Positions 52,548-60,649 of a DNA stretch of 64,000 nt are shown here, piece by piece. Each line of letters opens with the position of its first letter. Position 1 is the stretch's first letter. Source of the stretch: Streptomyces sp. NBC_01276 (lineage in GTDB: Bacteria > Actinomycetota > Actinomycetes > Streptomycetales > Streptomycetaceae); assembly GCF_041435355.1 (NCBI RefSeq), contig NZ_CP108442.1:5640501-5704500 (forward strand). Reading direction: 5' to 3'. The position numbers were made by a program, and so were the translations under genes. The notes beneath the pieces are model-generated. The model was not told the DNA's origin, did not search any database, and saw only the letters and a list, made by a program, of their open reading frames with translations.

Positions 52548-52910
52548 CTACAGCCAGCCCTTGCGCTTGACCCCGAAGTAGGTCGCCAGCGCGGTGGACG
52601 CCAGGACGGCGAGGAACACCGGCCAGCCGTACTTGAACTGGAGCTCGGGCATGTGCTCGAAATTGGAGCCGTAGAGCGACGCCAGGGCGCCGGGCACGAC
52701 GGCAATCGCCGTCCAGGCGCTCACCCTCCGGGTTTCCACGGTGACCTTCAGCTGGTCCTCGGTGATTTCCCGGATGTCTTCCATTTCCTGGTTCAGTCCG
52801 CGGATCTCCCGGTTGATCTCGCGGAGCAGCTCCACCTTCTGGGCGTGCTCCTCCACCGTTTCGGCCGGCATGAGGGTGTTGTCGTGGGTCGTCGGCGTCA
52901 TGTTGGTCAT
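52548..52910 (-). CDS. stand-alone CorA-like membrane module (copy 1)
   Basis: A 120-residue protein with a coiled helix (about residues 18-60), then two membrane helices. The loop reads LYGSNFEHMPEL, matching CorA's YGMNF-x-MPEL with Met replaced by Ser, and the end FGVKRKGWL is also CorA-like. Full CorA proteins have about 320-370 residues, so the ion-sensing cytoplasmic domain is missing. ATG 52910 has GGAAGG upstream, which supports an independently made short protein rather than a truncated pseudogene. Confidence 0.7.
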   Translation of the reverse strand: MTNMTPTTHDNTLMPAETVEEHAQKVELLREINREIRGLNQEMEDIREITEDQLKVTVETRRVSAWTAIAVVPGALASLYGSNFEHMPELQFKYGWPVFLAVLASTALATYFGVKRKGWL

Positions 52911-53109
52911 GGCATTCCTTCCGCGGATCTCGGACGTGATTCGGCGGTAAACGTGTGGCGAATGTGTTTCGCCGGGAAAGTCGGGGCTGCGGTGCATGAT
53001 CGACCGCTGCGCGCCCCGGACACCGGTGGACGTGCCGGGGCATGCCGATGCGGTGTCGGATCCGGATAAGTCGGATCCGTGTAAGTCGGATGGGGATAAA
53101 GAGGCGCGA

Positions 53110-53268
53110 CTAGCGCAGCGCGTCGAGCGGGATCGGTGGCGTATACGCCATGGAACTACTGCCAATAGGCACGCTGATCACCTCCCGCGAATCCAGACGC
53201 GGTTCGTCCGCGCCTCCGACACCGTAAACGACAGGCAATGTGATTACAAAGTCGGGAAAATCGGCCAT
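53110..53268 (-). CDS. possible small protein of 52 residues
   Basis: A short frame in the 451-base gap 52911-53361, starting ATG 53268. The product begins MADFPDFVITLPVVYG and ends PPIPLDALR; it has no signal peptide or membrane helix. The region is AT-richer than its neighbours and the codons are less G/C-biased at the third position, unlike typical genes here. It may be a small peptide gene or chance. No family recognised. Confidence 0.35.
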   Translation of the reverse strand: MADFPDFVITLPVVYGVGGADEPRLDSREVISVPIGSSSMAYTPPIPLDALR

Positions 53269-53361
53269 CGCCCTATGTGTCCTGTAAAGACCGAGCCCCG
53301 GCGGCCTGCGGGTGGGAGGAAAGGGCTGGTCAGGGGGAGGGCGATCGAAAACAATGGGCAC

Positions 53362-54096
53362 ATGACGACACGTGCCCGTTCCTTCGACGCGGCCGCCGCG
53401 CTCTACGCGGCCCACCGCCCCGGGTATCCCGAAGCGCTGTACGACGCCGTCGAGGAGCTGGCCGGCCGGCCGCTCGCCGGCGCCAGGGTGGCCGACGTGG
53501 GGGCCGGGACCGGCCTCGGGACCGGACCGATGCGCCGGCGCGGGGCCGAGGTGGTCGCCGTGGAGCCCGGGGACGGGATGGCCGCCGAGTTCCGGCGGGC
53601 GCACCCGGACATCCCGGTCGTCCGCGGCGACGGGGACCGACTGCCCCTGTCCACCGGCGCCTTCGACCTCGTCACGTACGCACAGGCCTGGCACTGGACG
53701 GACCCCGCCCGCGCCGTCCCGGAGGCCCGCCGCGTCCTGCGGCCCGGCGGGGCGCTCGCCATCTGGTGGAACGACATAGACGAGTCCGTCCCCTGGGTCG
53801 CCGAACAGGGCGCGCGCATCCGCGCGTTCTTCGAGGCGGACGGCGCCACCCGGTTCCGCACCCTCCCGCAGGGCATCGGCTCCGGATTCGCCACCCGCAC
53901 CGTCGCCTGGTCGCGCCGGATCCCCCTCGACGCCCACCTCGCCAACCTCTCCAGCCACTCGGCCTTCCTGCTCCTCGGGGAGGAGGGCACCCGCGCGTTC
54001 ATGGACGCCGAGCGCGCCCGGCTGGAGGGGCTCTTCCCGGACGGGACGGTGGAGGAGCCCTACACCGTCGCCCTGCACCTCGCCCGGAACCCGTGA
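53362..54096 (+). CDS. class I SAM-dependent methyltransferase
   Basis: A 244-residue methyltransferase of the Methyltransf_11 type. SAM motif I is VADVGAGTGLGTG at about residues 43-55, the acidic second motif VVAVEPGDGM follows, and motif III is near RVLRPGGALAIWW at 120-132. The opening SFDAAAALYAAHRPGYP is typical of UbiE-like small-molecule methyltransferases. The stop overlaps the next ATG by one base. Substrate unknown. Confidence 0.88.
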   Translation: MTTRARSFDAAAALYAAHRPGYPEALYDAVEELAGRPLAGARVADVGAGTGLGTGPMRRRGAEVVAVEPGDGMAAEFRRAHPDIPVVRGDGDRLPLSTGAFDLVTYAQAWHWTDPARAVPEARRVLRPGGALAIWWNDIDESVPWVAEQGARIRAFFEADGATRFRTLPQGIGSGFATRTVAWSRRIPLDAHLANLSSHSAFLLLGEEGTRAFMDAERARLEGLFPDGTVEEPYTVALHLARNP

Positions 54097-54461
54097 TGGC
54101 GGCCGCCTCCGCGGCCCACCGCGCGTTCCGGCGGGCCAACGAACTCCTCGCCTTCCTCCTGGAGGTCGCCGCCCTCCTCGCGCTCGCCGTCTGGGGCTAC
54201 GAGTGGGGCGGCCACATCGTCGTCGGCGCGCTGCTCGGGGCGGTGGTGGCGGGTGCCGCGGCCGTGCTGTGGGGGGCCTTCGCCGCGCCGCGCGCCCGCT
54301 ATCCGGTCCCGCTGCCGGCCGTACTCGCGGTGAAGGCCGTCGTGTTCGGGTCCGCGGCCCTCGCCCTGGCCGGGCTGGGGATGCGCACACAGGCCCTGTG
54401 GTTCGCCGGCCTGGTGCTGGTGAACACCGCGCTGGTGACGTACTACCGCTCCCGGGACTGA
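54096..54461 (+). CDS. DUF2568 (YrdB-like) membrane protein
   Basis: A 121-residue protein with four helices. NELLAFLLEVAALLALAVWGY and the PRARYPVP loop are characteristic of the YrdB/DUF2568 family, whose function is unknown. It is coupled to the methyltransferase (TGATG). Its last 19 bases overlap the end of the converging fadE32-like gene. Confidence 0.82.
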   Translation: MAAASAAHRAFRRANELLAFLLEVAALLALAVWGYEWGGHIVVGALLGAVVAGAAAVLWGAFAAPRARYPVPLPAVLAVKAVVFGSAALALAGLGMRTQALWFAGLVLVNTALVTYYRSRD

Positions 54462-55432
54462 AGCACCCGCTCCCGGCACTGCGCGGGCGTGCCCCACGCG
54501 TCCCGCAGCGGCCGGGCCTTGCGCAGCCACAGCGACAGGTCCAGCTCCTCGGTGTAGCCGACGGCCCCGTGCAGCTGCAGCGCGGTCAGCGCGGCCGCGT
54601 ACGCCGCCCCGCCCGCGGCGAGCTTCGCCGCCGCGACCTCGCCCGGCTCCAGGGACAGCGCCGCCGCCCACAGCAGCGGCCGGGCGAACTCCAGACCCAG
54701 CAGGGTGTCCGCCAGCCGGTGCTTGACCGCCTGGAAACCGCCGATCGGCGTCCCGAACTGGGTGCGCTGCTTCGCGTACTCCACGGTCCGCCCGAGCAGG
54801 GCCTCGCCGACGCCCAGGCACTGGGCCGCCGTCAGCAGCCGCGCCCACCGCAGGGCCGCCTCCGCGGCGGCCGTGACGGCCGGGCCCGCCGCGAGGAGCT
54901 CCCCGCCGTCCGCCGGGGCCCCGAGCCTGCGGGCCGGGTCGAGGGAGGCCAGCGGGGCGACGGTGCTCCCGGCCGGGGCGAGGCGCAGTTCCCCCGCCGC
55001 CGAGACGGTGAAGTGCCAGGTGGCCGCGTCCGCGTCCAGGGCGTACGGGGAGCCCCCCGGCAGGGTCAGCGTGGCCGGGGCCGTACCCGCCGCCAGCCCC
55101 GGGAGGAAACGCTTCGCCAGTGCCCCGTCCCCGAGGTGCGCCAGGAGCACCGACACCGCCGCGCTCTCCACGGCCGGCCCGGGGACGCCGGCCCGGCCCA
55201 GCTCCACGAAGCCGAGGGCCAGTTCCACCGGGAGCGGGCCCATCCCCTCGTACGCCTCCGGCACCGCCAGCGCGAACAGCCCCGTGTCCGCGAGCCGCGA
55301 CCACAGGGCGAGCCCCGGTCCGTGCTCCCCGGCGGCCCAGGCCCGCACGGCCGCGGGCACCTCGGCGGCGCCGAGGAGGGAGCGCAGCGTACGGGTGAAG
55401 TCGTCCTGTTCCTCGGTCGGCAGGAAGCGCAT
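54443..55432 (-). CDS. acyl-CoA dehydrogenase, FadE32-like
   Basis: A 329-residue acyl-CoA dehydrogenase subunit of the short type. N-terminal LPTEEQDDFTRTLRSLL and the C-terminal AAQCLGVGEALLGRTVEYAKQRTQFGTPIGGFQAVKHRLAD (near residues 215-255) are clear. The catalytic Glu position is unclear, as in subunits of the alpha2-beta2 FadE pairs of steroid-degrading actinobacteria. The paired FadE31-like gene ends at its ATG (TGATG), so the two are co-translated and probably form one heteromeric enzyme acting on a ring-derived acyl-CoA. Confidence 0.82.
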   Translation of the reverse strand: MRFLPTEEQDDFTRTLRSLLGAAEVPAAVRAWAAGEHGPGLALWSRLADTGLFALAVPEAYEGMGPLPVELALGFVELGRAGVPGPAVESAAVSVLLAHLGDGALAKRFLPGLAAGTAPATLTLPGGSPYALDADAATWHFTVSAAGELRLAPAGSTVAPLASLDPARRLGAPADGGELLAAGPAVTAAAEAALRWARLLTAAQCLGVGEALLGRTVEYAKQRTQFGTPIGGFQAVKHRLADTLLGLEFARPLLWAAALSLEPGEVAAAKLAAGGAAYAAALTALQLHGAVGYTEELDLSLWLRKARPLRDAWGTPAQCRERVLQSRER

Positions 55433-56577
55433 CAGCGGCGGCCCTTCGGGAGGCCGAGCAGCCGCTCGGCGATGATGTCGCGCTGGATCTCGTTGGTGCC
55501 GGCGTAGATCGGCCCGGCCAGGGAGAAGACCCACGGCTCGGCCCACTCGCCCTCCGCCAGCTCGGCGTCCGGGCCCAGCAGGTCCAGGGCCGTCTCGTGC
55601 AGGGCCATGTCGTACTCGGACCAGAACACCTTGTTCAGGCTGGACTCGGCGCCGATCGCGCGGCCCGCCGCGAAGCGGGAGGCGCCGGCCCGGGTGAACA
55701 GCTCGTAGGCGCGCGCCCCGACCACCGCGTCCGCGACCCGGTCGCGCAGGGCCGTGTCCGCCGGGTCGCCCCGCTCCCGCCACAGGGCCAGGAGCCGGTC
55801 GGCGGCGGCCAGGAACCGGCCGGGGGAGCGCAGGGTCAGCCCGCGCTCGTTGCCCGTCGTCGCCATCGCGATCCGCCAGCCCTGCCCCGGCTCCCCGATC
55901 ACGTCCTCGTCGGGTACGAAGACCCGGTCGAGGAAGAGTTCGGCGAAGGCGGGCTTGCCGTCGAGCCGGCCGATGGGCCGCACCGTCACCCCCGGTTCGC
56001 GCAGGCCGAACATCAGGTACGTCAGCCCCCGGTGGGGCCGGTCCGCACCGGGATCCGTACGGAAGATGCCGAAGGCCCGGTCCGCGAACGCGGCCCGCGA
56101 GGACCAGGTCTTCTGCCCCGACAGCAGCCAGCCGCCCTCCGTGCGCTCGGCCCGGGACTTCAGCGAGGCCAGGTCGGAGCCCGACTCCGGCTCGGACCAG
56201 GCCTGCGCCCAGATCACCTCGCCGCTCGCCATGGAGGGCAGCACCCGGGCCCGCTGGGCGGGGCTCGCGTGGTCGAAGAGGGTCGGGGCGAGGAGGTTGA
56301 TGCCGTTCTGCGAGACCCGGCCCGGTGCGCCCGCCGCCCAGTACTCCTCCTCGAAGACCAGCCACCGTTCGAGGTCCACGCCCCGGCCGCCGTACTCCTC
56401 GGGCCAGGACACCACCGACCAGCGGTCGGCGGCCATCCGCGCCTCCCACTCCCGGTGCGCCTCGAAGCCCTCCGCGGTCTCCAGCGAGGGGAGGGGCCGC
56501 CGCGGTACGTGCGCGGTCAGCCAGGCCCGCGCCTCGGCCCGGAAGGCCGCCACCTCCGCGGTCTCGGTCAGGTCCAT
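55432..56577 (-). CDS. acyl-CoA dehydrogenase, FadE31-like
   Basis: A 381-residue acyl-CoA dehydrogenase. QAWSEPESGSDLASLKSRAE (about residue 135) and WLLSGQKTWSSRAAFAD make the flavin and substrate site; IYAGTNEIQRDIIAERLLGLP is the C-terminal signature. Its sequence recalls mycobacterial FadE31, which works with FadE32 in the degradation of steroid rings C and D. It is coupled by TGATG both to the broken enoyl-CoA hydratase gene upstream and to the FadE32-like gene downstream. Assignment to a subtype is inference from memory and context. Confidence 0.85.
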   Translation of the reverse strand: MDLTETAEVAAFRAEARAWLTAHVPRRPLPSLETAEGFEAHREWEARMAADRWSVVSWPEEYGGRGVDLERWLVFEEEYWAAGAPGRVSQNGINLLAPTLFDHASPAQRARVLPSMASGEVIWAQAWSEPESGSDLASLKSRAERTEGGWLLSGQKTWSSRAAFADRAFGIFRTDPGADRPHRGLTYLMFGLREPGVTVRPIGRLDGKPAFAELFLDRVFVPDEDVIGEPGQGWRIAMATTGNERGLTLRSPGRFLAAADRLLALWRERGDPADTALRDRVADAVVGARAYELFTRAGASRFAAGRAIGAESSLNKVFWSEYDMALHETALDLLGPDAELAEGEWAEPWVFSLAGPIYAGTNEIQRDIIAERLLGLPKGRR

Positions 56578-57108
56578 CAGCCGTTCGCCTCCTTCATGGC
56601 GGCCACGTCCGTGCCGCCGAGCGAGTCCGCCGCCGTCTCGGCGTTGTGGGCGTGCGCCAGGTGGTGCAGTCCGAAGACCGAGTCCATGCCGCCGTGCATC
56701 CCCTGGAGGTCCTCGGCCTGGTTGACGGCCCGTTTGGTCAGGGCCGGCCCGAACGGGGGCATCTCGGCGATCCGCAGGGCCAGCCGCTCGGTCTCGGCGG
56801 CCAGAGCGTCCGGGGCCACCACCCGGTTGACCTCGTACGCCCGCCGGGCGGGCATCCGGTCGCCGGTGTAGAGGAACTCCTTCGCGATCCGCGGGGGCAT
56901 CGCCCACGGGTGCGCGAAGTACTCGACCCCGGGGATGCCCATCCACCTTCACCTCCGGGTCGTCGGAGGCCCGGTAGAAGGCGTCGTCCAGGGCGTAGGT
57001 CATCGCGCTGTTCTGCGCGTTGCGGTAGCGGGGGCGGTTCATCGTCACGTACGCGACGGGGCCGCGCCGCTCGTCCAGCACCGGTGGGGCGTCGGTGGCG
57101 TCGGGCAT
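56577..57108 (-). pseudogene. enoyl-CoA hydratase with internal deletion and frameshift
   Basis: The N-terminal 50 residues of a crotonase (VAYVTMNRPRYRNAQN, then FYRASDDPEVKV) are followed at about 56940 by an abrupt join to its C-terminal 120 residues in another frame (GIPGVEYFAHPW, KEFLYTGDRMPARRA, FGPALTKRAVNQAEDLQG). Roughly 85-90 residues are missing, including the oxyanion-hole segments and catalytic glutamates of crotonases. The remaining length, 532 bases, is not divisible by three. The ATG at 57108 and the end at 56577 keep their normal contacts with neighbours. Confidence 0.88.
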
Positions 57109-57124
57109 GCGGACATCCTTCCCT

Positions 57125-57138
57125 AACAAGTGTTTGGT
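57125..57138. promoter_or_regulatory. KstR2-type operator
   Basis: AACAAGTGTTTGGT matches the KstR2 consensus AnCAAGnnCTTGnT of mycobacteria and rhodococci at nine of ten fixed positions. It lies in the 46-base gap between the divergent enoyl-CoA hydratase and fadE30-like pseudogenes, 17 bases from each start. A kstR2-like gene is 1.6 kb away. Confidence 0.65.
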
Positions 57139-57154
57139 AGGTTAACGTACGGCC

Positions 57155-57906
57155 ATGAGCAGCGTCGAGGAGTTCCGCACCGCGGTCCGGAGTTGGCTAC
57201 GGGCCCACCTCACCGGTGAGTTCGCCGCCCTCAGGGGCCGCGGCGGACCGGGCCGCGAACGCGAGGAGTCGCCCGCACCACCCCCGGCTCCCGGCGCCAC
57301 GCTGACCTGTCCTGCCTCCTGGTCCCCCTGGACCAGGCCGGGGTCGAGATCCGGCCCATCGTCCAGCTCACCGGCACCTCCGAGTTCAACGAGGTCTTCT
57401 TCGACGGCGCCCGCACCGACGCCGCCCACGTCGTCGGCGCACCCGGCGACGGCCGGGCCGTCGCCATGGCCACCCTCGGCTAGGGGGTGCGCGGCGTCTC
57501 CACCCTCGGCCAGCAGGTCGGCTTCCGCCGCGAACCGGAGGACCTCGCCGCACTGGCCGCACGCAACGGCGCCCTCGCCGACCCGCTGGTCCGCGACCGG
57601 CTGGTACGTGCCTGGATCGGCCTGGAGACCATGCGCGCCACCGCACTGAGCCCCGGCACCGCACCCTCCCCGGCCAAGCTGTACCGGGCCCGCTGGCCCC
57701 GCGACCTCGGCGAACTCGCCATGGACGTCCGCGGTGCCGCCTCCCTCCTCGCGGGCGGCGCGCACGGGGCCCCGTACGACCTCGACGACTGGCAGAGGCT
57801 CTTCCTCTTCTCCCGCGCCGACACGATCTACGCGGGTTCCGACGAGATCCAGCGCACCATCGTCGCCGAGCGGATCCTCGGCCTTCCCAAGGAGGCACGG
57901 ACATGA
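57155..57906 (+). pseudogene. FadE30-like acyl-CoA dehydrogenase with internal deletion, frameshift and stop
   Basis: The first 37 residues look normal (VEEFRTAVRSWLRAHLTGEF to GRGGPGRERE). They join at about 57268 to the middle of an acyl-CoA dehydrogenase in another frame (LSCLLVPLDQAGVEIRPI, then FNEVFFDGARTDAAHVVG). A TAG interrupts that frame at 57481, where LGFERGV-type sequence is expected. The C-terminus to YAGSDEIQRTIVAERILGLP is otherwise intact. About 750 bases remain of an expected 1150. Position directly before ipdF matches fadE30 of Mycobacterium. Confidence 0.88.
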
Positions 57907-58685
57907 CCGCGCCCGCGTACGTCCCCGCCCACGACCTGCTGGCGGGCCGCACCGCCGTCATCACCGCCGCCGCCGGGGCCGGCATCGGCGGCGCCACCGC
58001 CCGCCGCTTCCTGGAGGAAGGCGCCCGCGTCCTCATCGGCGACGCCCACGCCCGCCGGCTGAAGGAGACCGAGCAGGCCCTCGCCGCCGAGTTCGGCGCG
58101 GACCGCGTCGCCTCCCTGCCCTGCGACGTCACCGACGAGGAGCAGGTCCAGGCCCTCTTCGACCGCGCCGAGGAGCTCCACGGCGGCCTCGACGTCATCG
58201 TCAACAACGCCGGGCTCGGCGGCACCGCCGACCTCGTCGACATGACCGACGCACAGTGGTCCCGCATCCTCGACGTCACCCTGAACGGCACCTTCCGCTG
58301 CACCCGCGCCGCGCTGCGCTCCCTCAAGGCCGCCGGCCGGGGAGGGGTCGTCGTCAACAACGCCTCCGTCATCGGCTGGCGCGCGCAGACCGGCCAGGCC
58401 CACTACGCCGCCGCCAAGGCCGGGGTGATGGCCCTGACCCGCTGCGCCGCGCTGGAGGCGGCGGCCTTCGGCGTACGGGTCAACGCGGTCGCCCCCAGCC
58501 TGGCCATGCACCCCCACCTGGTGAAGGTCACCAGCGAGGAGCTGCTCACCGAACTCACCGCCCGCGAGGCCTTCGGCCGCTACGCGGAGCCCTGGGAGAT
58601 CGCCAACGTGATCGTCTTCCTGGCCTGCGGCTACTCGTCCTACATGACGGGCGAGACCGTCTCGGTCAGCAGCCAGCACGCGTAG
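57903..58685 (+). CDS. ipdF: short-chain dehydrogenase, IpdF-like
   Basis: A 260-residue SDR. The cofactor site is TAAAGAGIGGATA (near residues 20-32), NNAGLGG is near 95, and the active Ser-Tyr-Lys are in NNASVIGWRAQTGQAHYAAAK. The whole sequence follows that of mycobacterial IpdF (Rv3559c), including the end YSSYMTGETVSVSSQH. IpdF oxidises a hydroxyl of the steroid C/D-ring intermediate HIP-CoA. It overlaps the fadE30-like pseudogene end by four bases and precedes kstR2, the same order as in M. tuberculosis. Confidence 0.85.
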   Translation: MTAPAYVPAHDLLAGRTAVITAAAGAGIGGATARRFLEEGARVLIGDAHARRLKETEQALAAEFGADRVASLPCDVTDEEQVQALFDRAEELHGGLDVIVNNAGLGGTADLVDMTDAQWSRILDVTLNGTFRCTRAALRSLKAAGRGGVVVNNASVIGWRAQTGQAHYAAAKAGVMALTRCAALEAAAFGVRVNAVAPSLAMHPHLVKVTSEELLTELTAREAFGRYAEPWEIANVIVFLACGYSSYMTGETVSVSSQHA

Positions 58686-58700
58686 CCGCAGAATGGGCCC

Positions 58701-59315
58701 GTGCCAACGAACAAGAAGAAGCCGCAGGTGACGGCCTCCCCCGAGCGCCGACGCGAACTCCTCGGCACCGCAGCCGAGGTCTTCGCGGCCCAGGGCTACA
58801 ACGCCACCACCGTCCGCAAGATCGCCGACGCCGCCGGGATGCTCGCCGGCAGCCTCTACTACCACTTCGATTCCAAGGAATCGATGCTCGACGAGATCCT
58901 CTCGGCCTTCCTGAACGAGCTGTGGGCGGGCTACGACACCGTCCTGGCCGCCGGTCTCGGCCCCAGGGAGACCATCGAGGCCCTCGTCACCGAGTCCTTC
59001 CGGGAGATCGACCGGCACCGCGCCGCCGTCGCCATCTACCAGAAGGAAGCGCGGACCCTGTCCGCCCAGCCCCGCTTCCACTACCTCTCGGACTCGCAGG
59101 TCAAGTTCGAGAAGGCGTGGCTCGGCACGCTGGAGCGCGGGGTCGCCGCCCGGGTCTTCCGGGCCGACCTCGACATCCGCCTCACCTACCGCTTCGTCCG
59201 CGACACGGTGTGGGTCGCCGCCTCCTGGTACCGGCCCGGCGGACAGCACAGCCCCGAGGAGATCGCCCGCCAGTACCTGTCGATGGTGCTGGACGGGATC
59301 GCCGTACGCACGTAA
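58701..59315 (+). CDS. kstR2: TetR family repressor, KstR2-like
   Basis: A 204-residue TetR regulator. The helix-turn-helix is AAEVFAAQGYNATTVRKIADAAGMLAGSLYYHF (about residues 25-57). The ligand domain closely follows KstR2, with RAAVAIYQKEARTLSAQPRFHYL and RLTYRFVRDTVWVAASWYRPGG. KstR2 represses the C/D-ring steroid genes and is released by HIP-CoA. Start GTG 58701. Intact, although two neighbouring target genes are broken. Its likely operator is at 57125-57138. Confidence 0.85.
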   Translation: MPTNKKKPQVTASPERRRELLGTAAEVFAAQGYNATTVRKIADAAGMLAGSLYYHFDSKESMLDEILSAFLNELWAGYDTVLAAGLGPRETIEALVTESFREIDRHRAAVAIYQKEARTLSAQPRFHYLSDSQVKFEKAWLGTLERGVAARVFRADLDIRLTYRFVRDTVWVAASWYRPGGQHSPEEIARQYLSMVLDGIAVRT

Positions 59316-59332
59316 CCACCGGAGGAGTCCCG

Positions 59333-60490
59333 ATGCCCGAGGCCTACATAGTCGACGCCGTACGCACCCCCGTGGGCCGCAGGGGCGGCGGCCTGTCCGC
59401 CGTGCACCCCGCCGACCTCGGCGCCCACGTCCTGAAGGCGCTGGTCGAGCGGACCGGGATCGACCCGGCCGCCGTCGAGGACGTGGTCTTCGGCTGCCTC
59501 GACACCGTCGGCCCGCAGGCCGGGGACATCGCGCGCACGGCCTGGCTGGCGGCCGGACTGCCCGAGGAGGTGCCGGGCGTCACCGTCGACCGCCAGTGCG
59601 GCTCCTCCCAGCAGGCCGTCCACTTCGCGGCGCAGGGCGTCCTGTCCGGCACCCAGGACCTGGTGGTCGCGGGCGGCACCCAGAACATGTCGATGATCCC
59701 CATCGCCTTCGCCTCCCGGCAGGCCGCCGAACCCCTGGGCCTCACCGAGGGCCCCTACGCGGGATCGGCCGGCTGGCGCGCCCGCTACGGGGACGCCCCC
59801 GTCAACCAGTTCCACGGGGCGCAGCTCATCGCCGAGAAGTGGGGGATCTCCCGGCGCGACATGGAGGAATTCGCCCTGCGCTCCCACCGGCGGGCCCTGC
59901 GGGCCATCGACGAGGGCCGCTTCGAGCGCGAGACCGTCGCCTACGGGGACGTGCGCGTGGACGAGGGACCGCGCCGGGACACCAGCCTGGAGAAGATGGC
60001 CGGTCTGCGGCCCGTCGTCGAGGGCGGCACCCTCACCGCGGCCGTCTCCTCCCAGGTCTCCGACGGGGCGGCGGCGATGCTGATCGCCTCCGAGCGGGCG
60101 GTCGCCGAGCACGGCCTCACCCCCCGGGCCCGCGTCCACCACCTGTCGGTCCGCGGCGAGGACCCGATCCGGATGCTGTCGGCGCCGATCCCCGCGACCG
60201 CGCACGCCCTGAAGAAGACGGGCCTGACCCTCTCCGACATCGATCTGGTGGAGATCAACGAGGCCTTCGCCCCGGTGGTCCTGGCCTGGCTGAAGGAGAC
60301 GGGGGCCGACCCCGACCGGGTGAACGTCAACGGCGGCGCCATCGCCCTGGGCCACCCGCTGGGCGCGACCGGCGTCAAGCTGATGACCACCCTCCTGCAC
60401 GAACTGGAGCGCACGGGCGGCCGCTTCGGCCTCCAGACGATGTGCGAGGGCGGCGGCCAGGCCAACGTCACGATCATCGAACGCCTCTGA
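59333..60490 (+). CDS. fadA6: acetyl-CoA acetyltransferase/thiolase, FadA6-like
   Basis: A 385-residue thiolase. The acylated cysteine is in VDRQCGSSQQ near residue 87, the His in GGAIALGHPLGATG near 343, and the second Cys in CEGGGQANVTI near 372. The ATG at 59333 has a strong GGAGGAG. In mycobacteria fadA6 sits directly after kstR2, as here, and cleaves a late intermediate of ring degradation. The enzyme itself appears intact. Confidence 0.87.
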   Translation: MPEAYIVDAVRTPVGRRGGGLSAVHPADLGAHVLKALVERTGIDPAAVEDVVFGCLDTVGPQAGDIARTAWLAAGLPEEVPGVTVDRQCGSSQQAVHFAAQGVLSGTQDLVVAGGTQNMSMIPIAFASRQAAEPLGLTEGPYAGSAGWRARYGDAPVNQFHGAQLIAEKWGISRRDMEEFALRSHRRALRAIDEGRFERETVAYGDVRVDEGPRRDTSLEKMAGLRPVVEGGTLTAAVSSQVSDGAAAMLIASERAVAEHGLTPRARVHHLSVRGEDPIRMLSAPIPATAHALKKTGLTLSDIDLVEINEAFAPVVLAWLKETGADPDRVNVNGGAIALGHPLGATGVKLMTTLLHELERTGGRFGLQTMCEGGGQANVTIIERL

Positions 60491-60538
60491 CGTCCTGCGG
60501 ACGCGCGGCGGGCGGCCACGGCGGTCCGCCGCCGCGTC

Positions 60539-60568
60539 TTGTCGCCCCCCGGGGGAGGTGTGCTAGCT
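60539..60568 (+). promoter_or_regulatory. candidate promoter of the cold-shock gene
   Basis: TTGTCG (60539-60544) and TAGCTT (60563-60568) are 18 bases apart and fit a vegetative sigma-70-type promoter, with transcription expected from about 60575 and a leader of about 120 bases. A second pair, TTGCAG and TTTATG (60578 and 60601), is also possible. Confidence 0.4.
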
Positions 60569-60607
60569 TTGGGGCTGTTGCAGTTGTGGTACCCATGAAC
60601 TTTATGT

Positions 60608-60649
60608 GCGCCTGACGGGAATGCTCCGACAGGCGCTTTAATTGTTTTT
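60608..60649 (+). terminator. terminator-like hairpin in the cold-shock gene leader
   Basis: GCGCCTG (60608-60614) pairs perfectly with CAGGCGC (60630-60636), followed by TTTAATTGTTTTT, the most U-rich run in the window. It stands about 50 bases before the cold-shock ATG, in the leader, so it may control read-through. A second small hairpin, CCGGA-ATC-TCCGG, follows at 60651. Confidence 0.6.
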
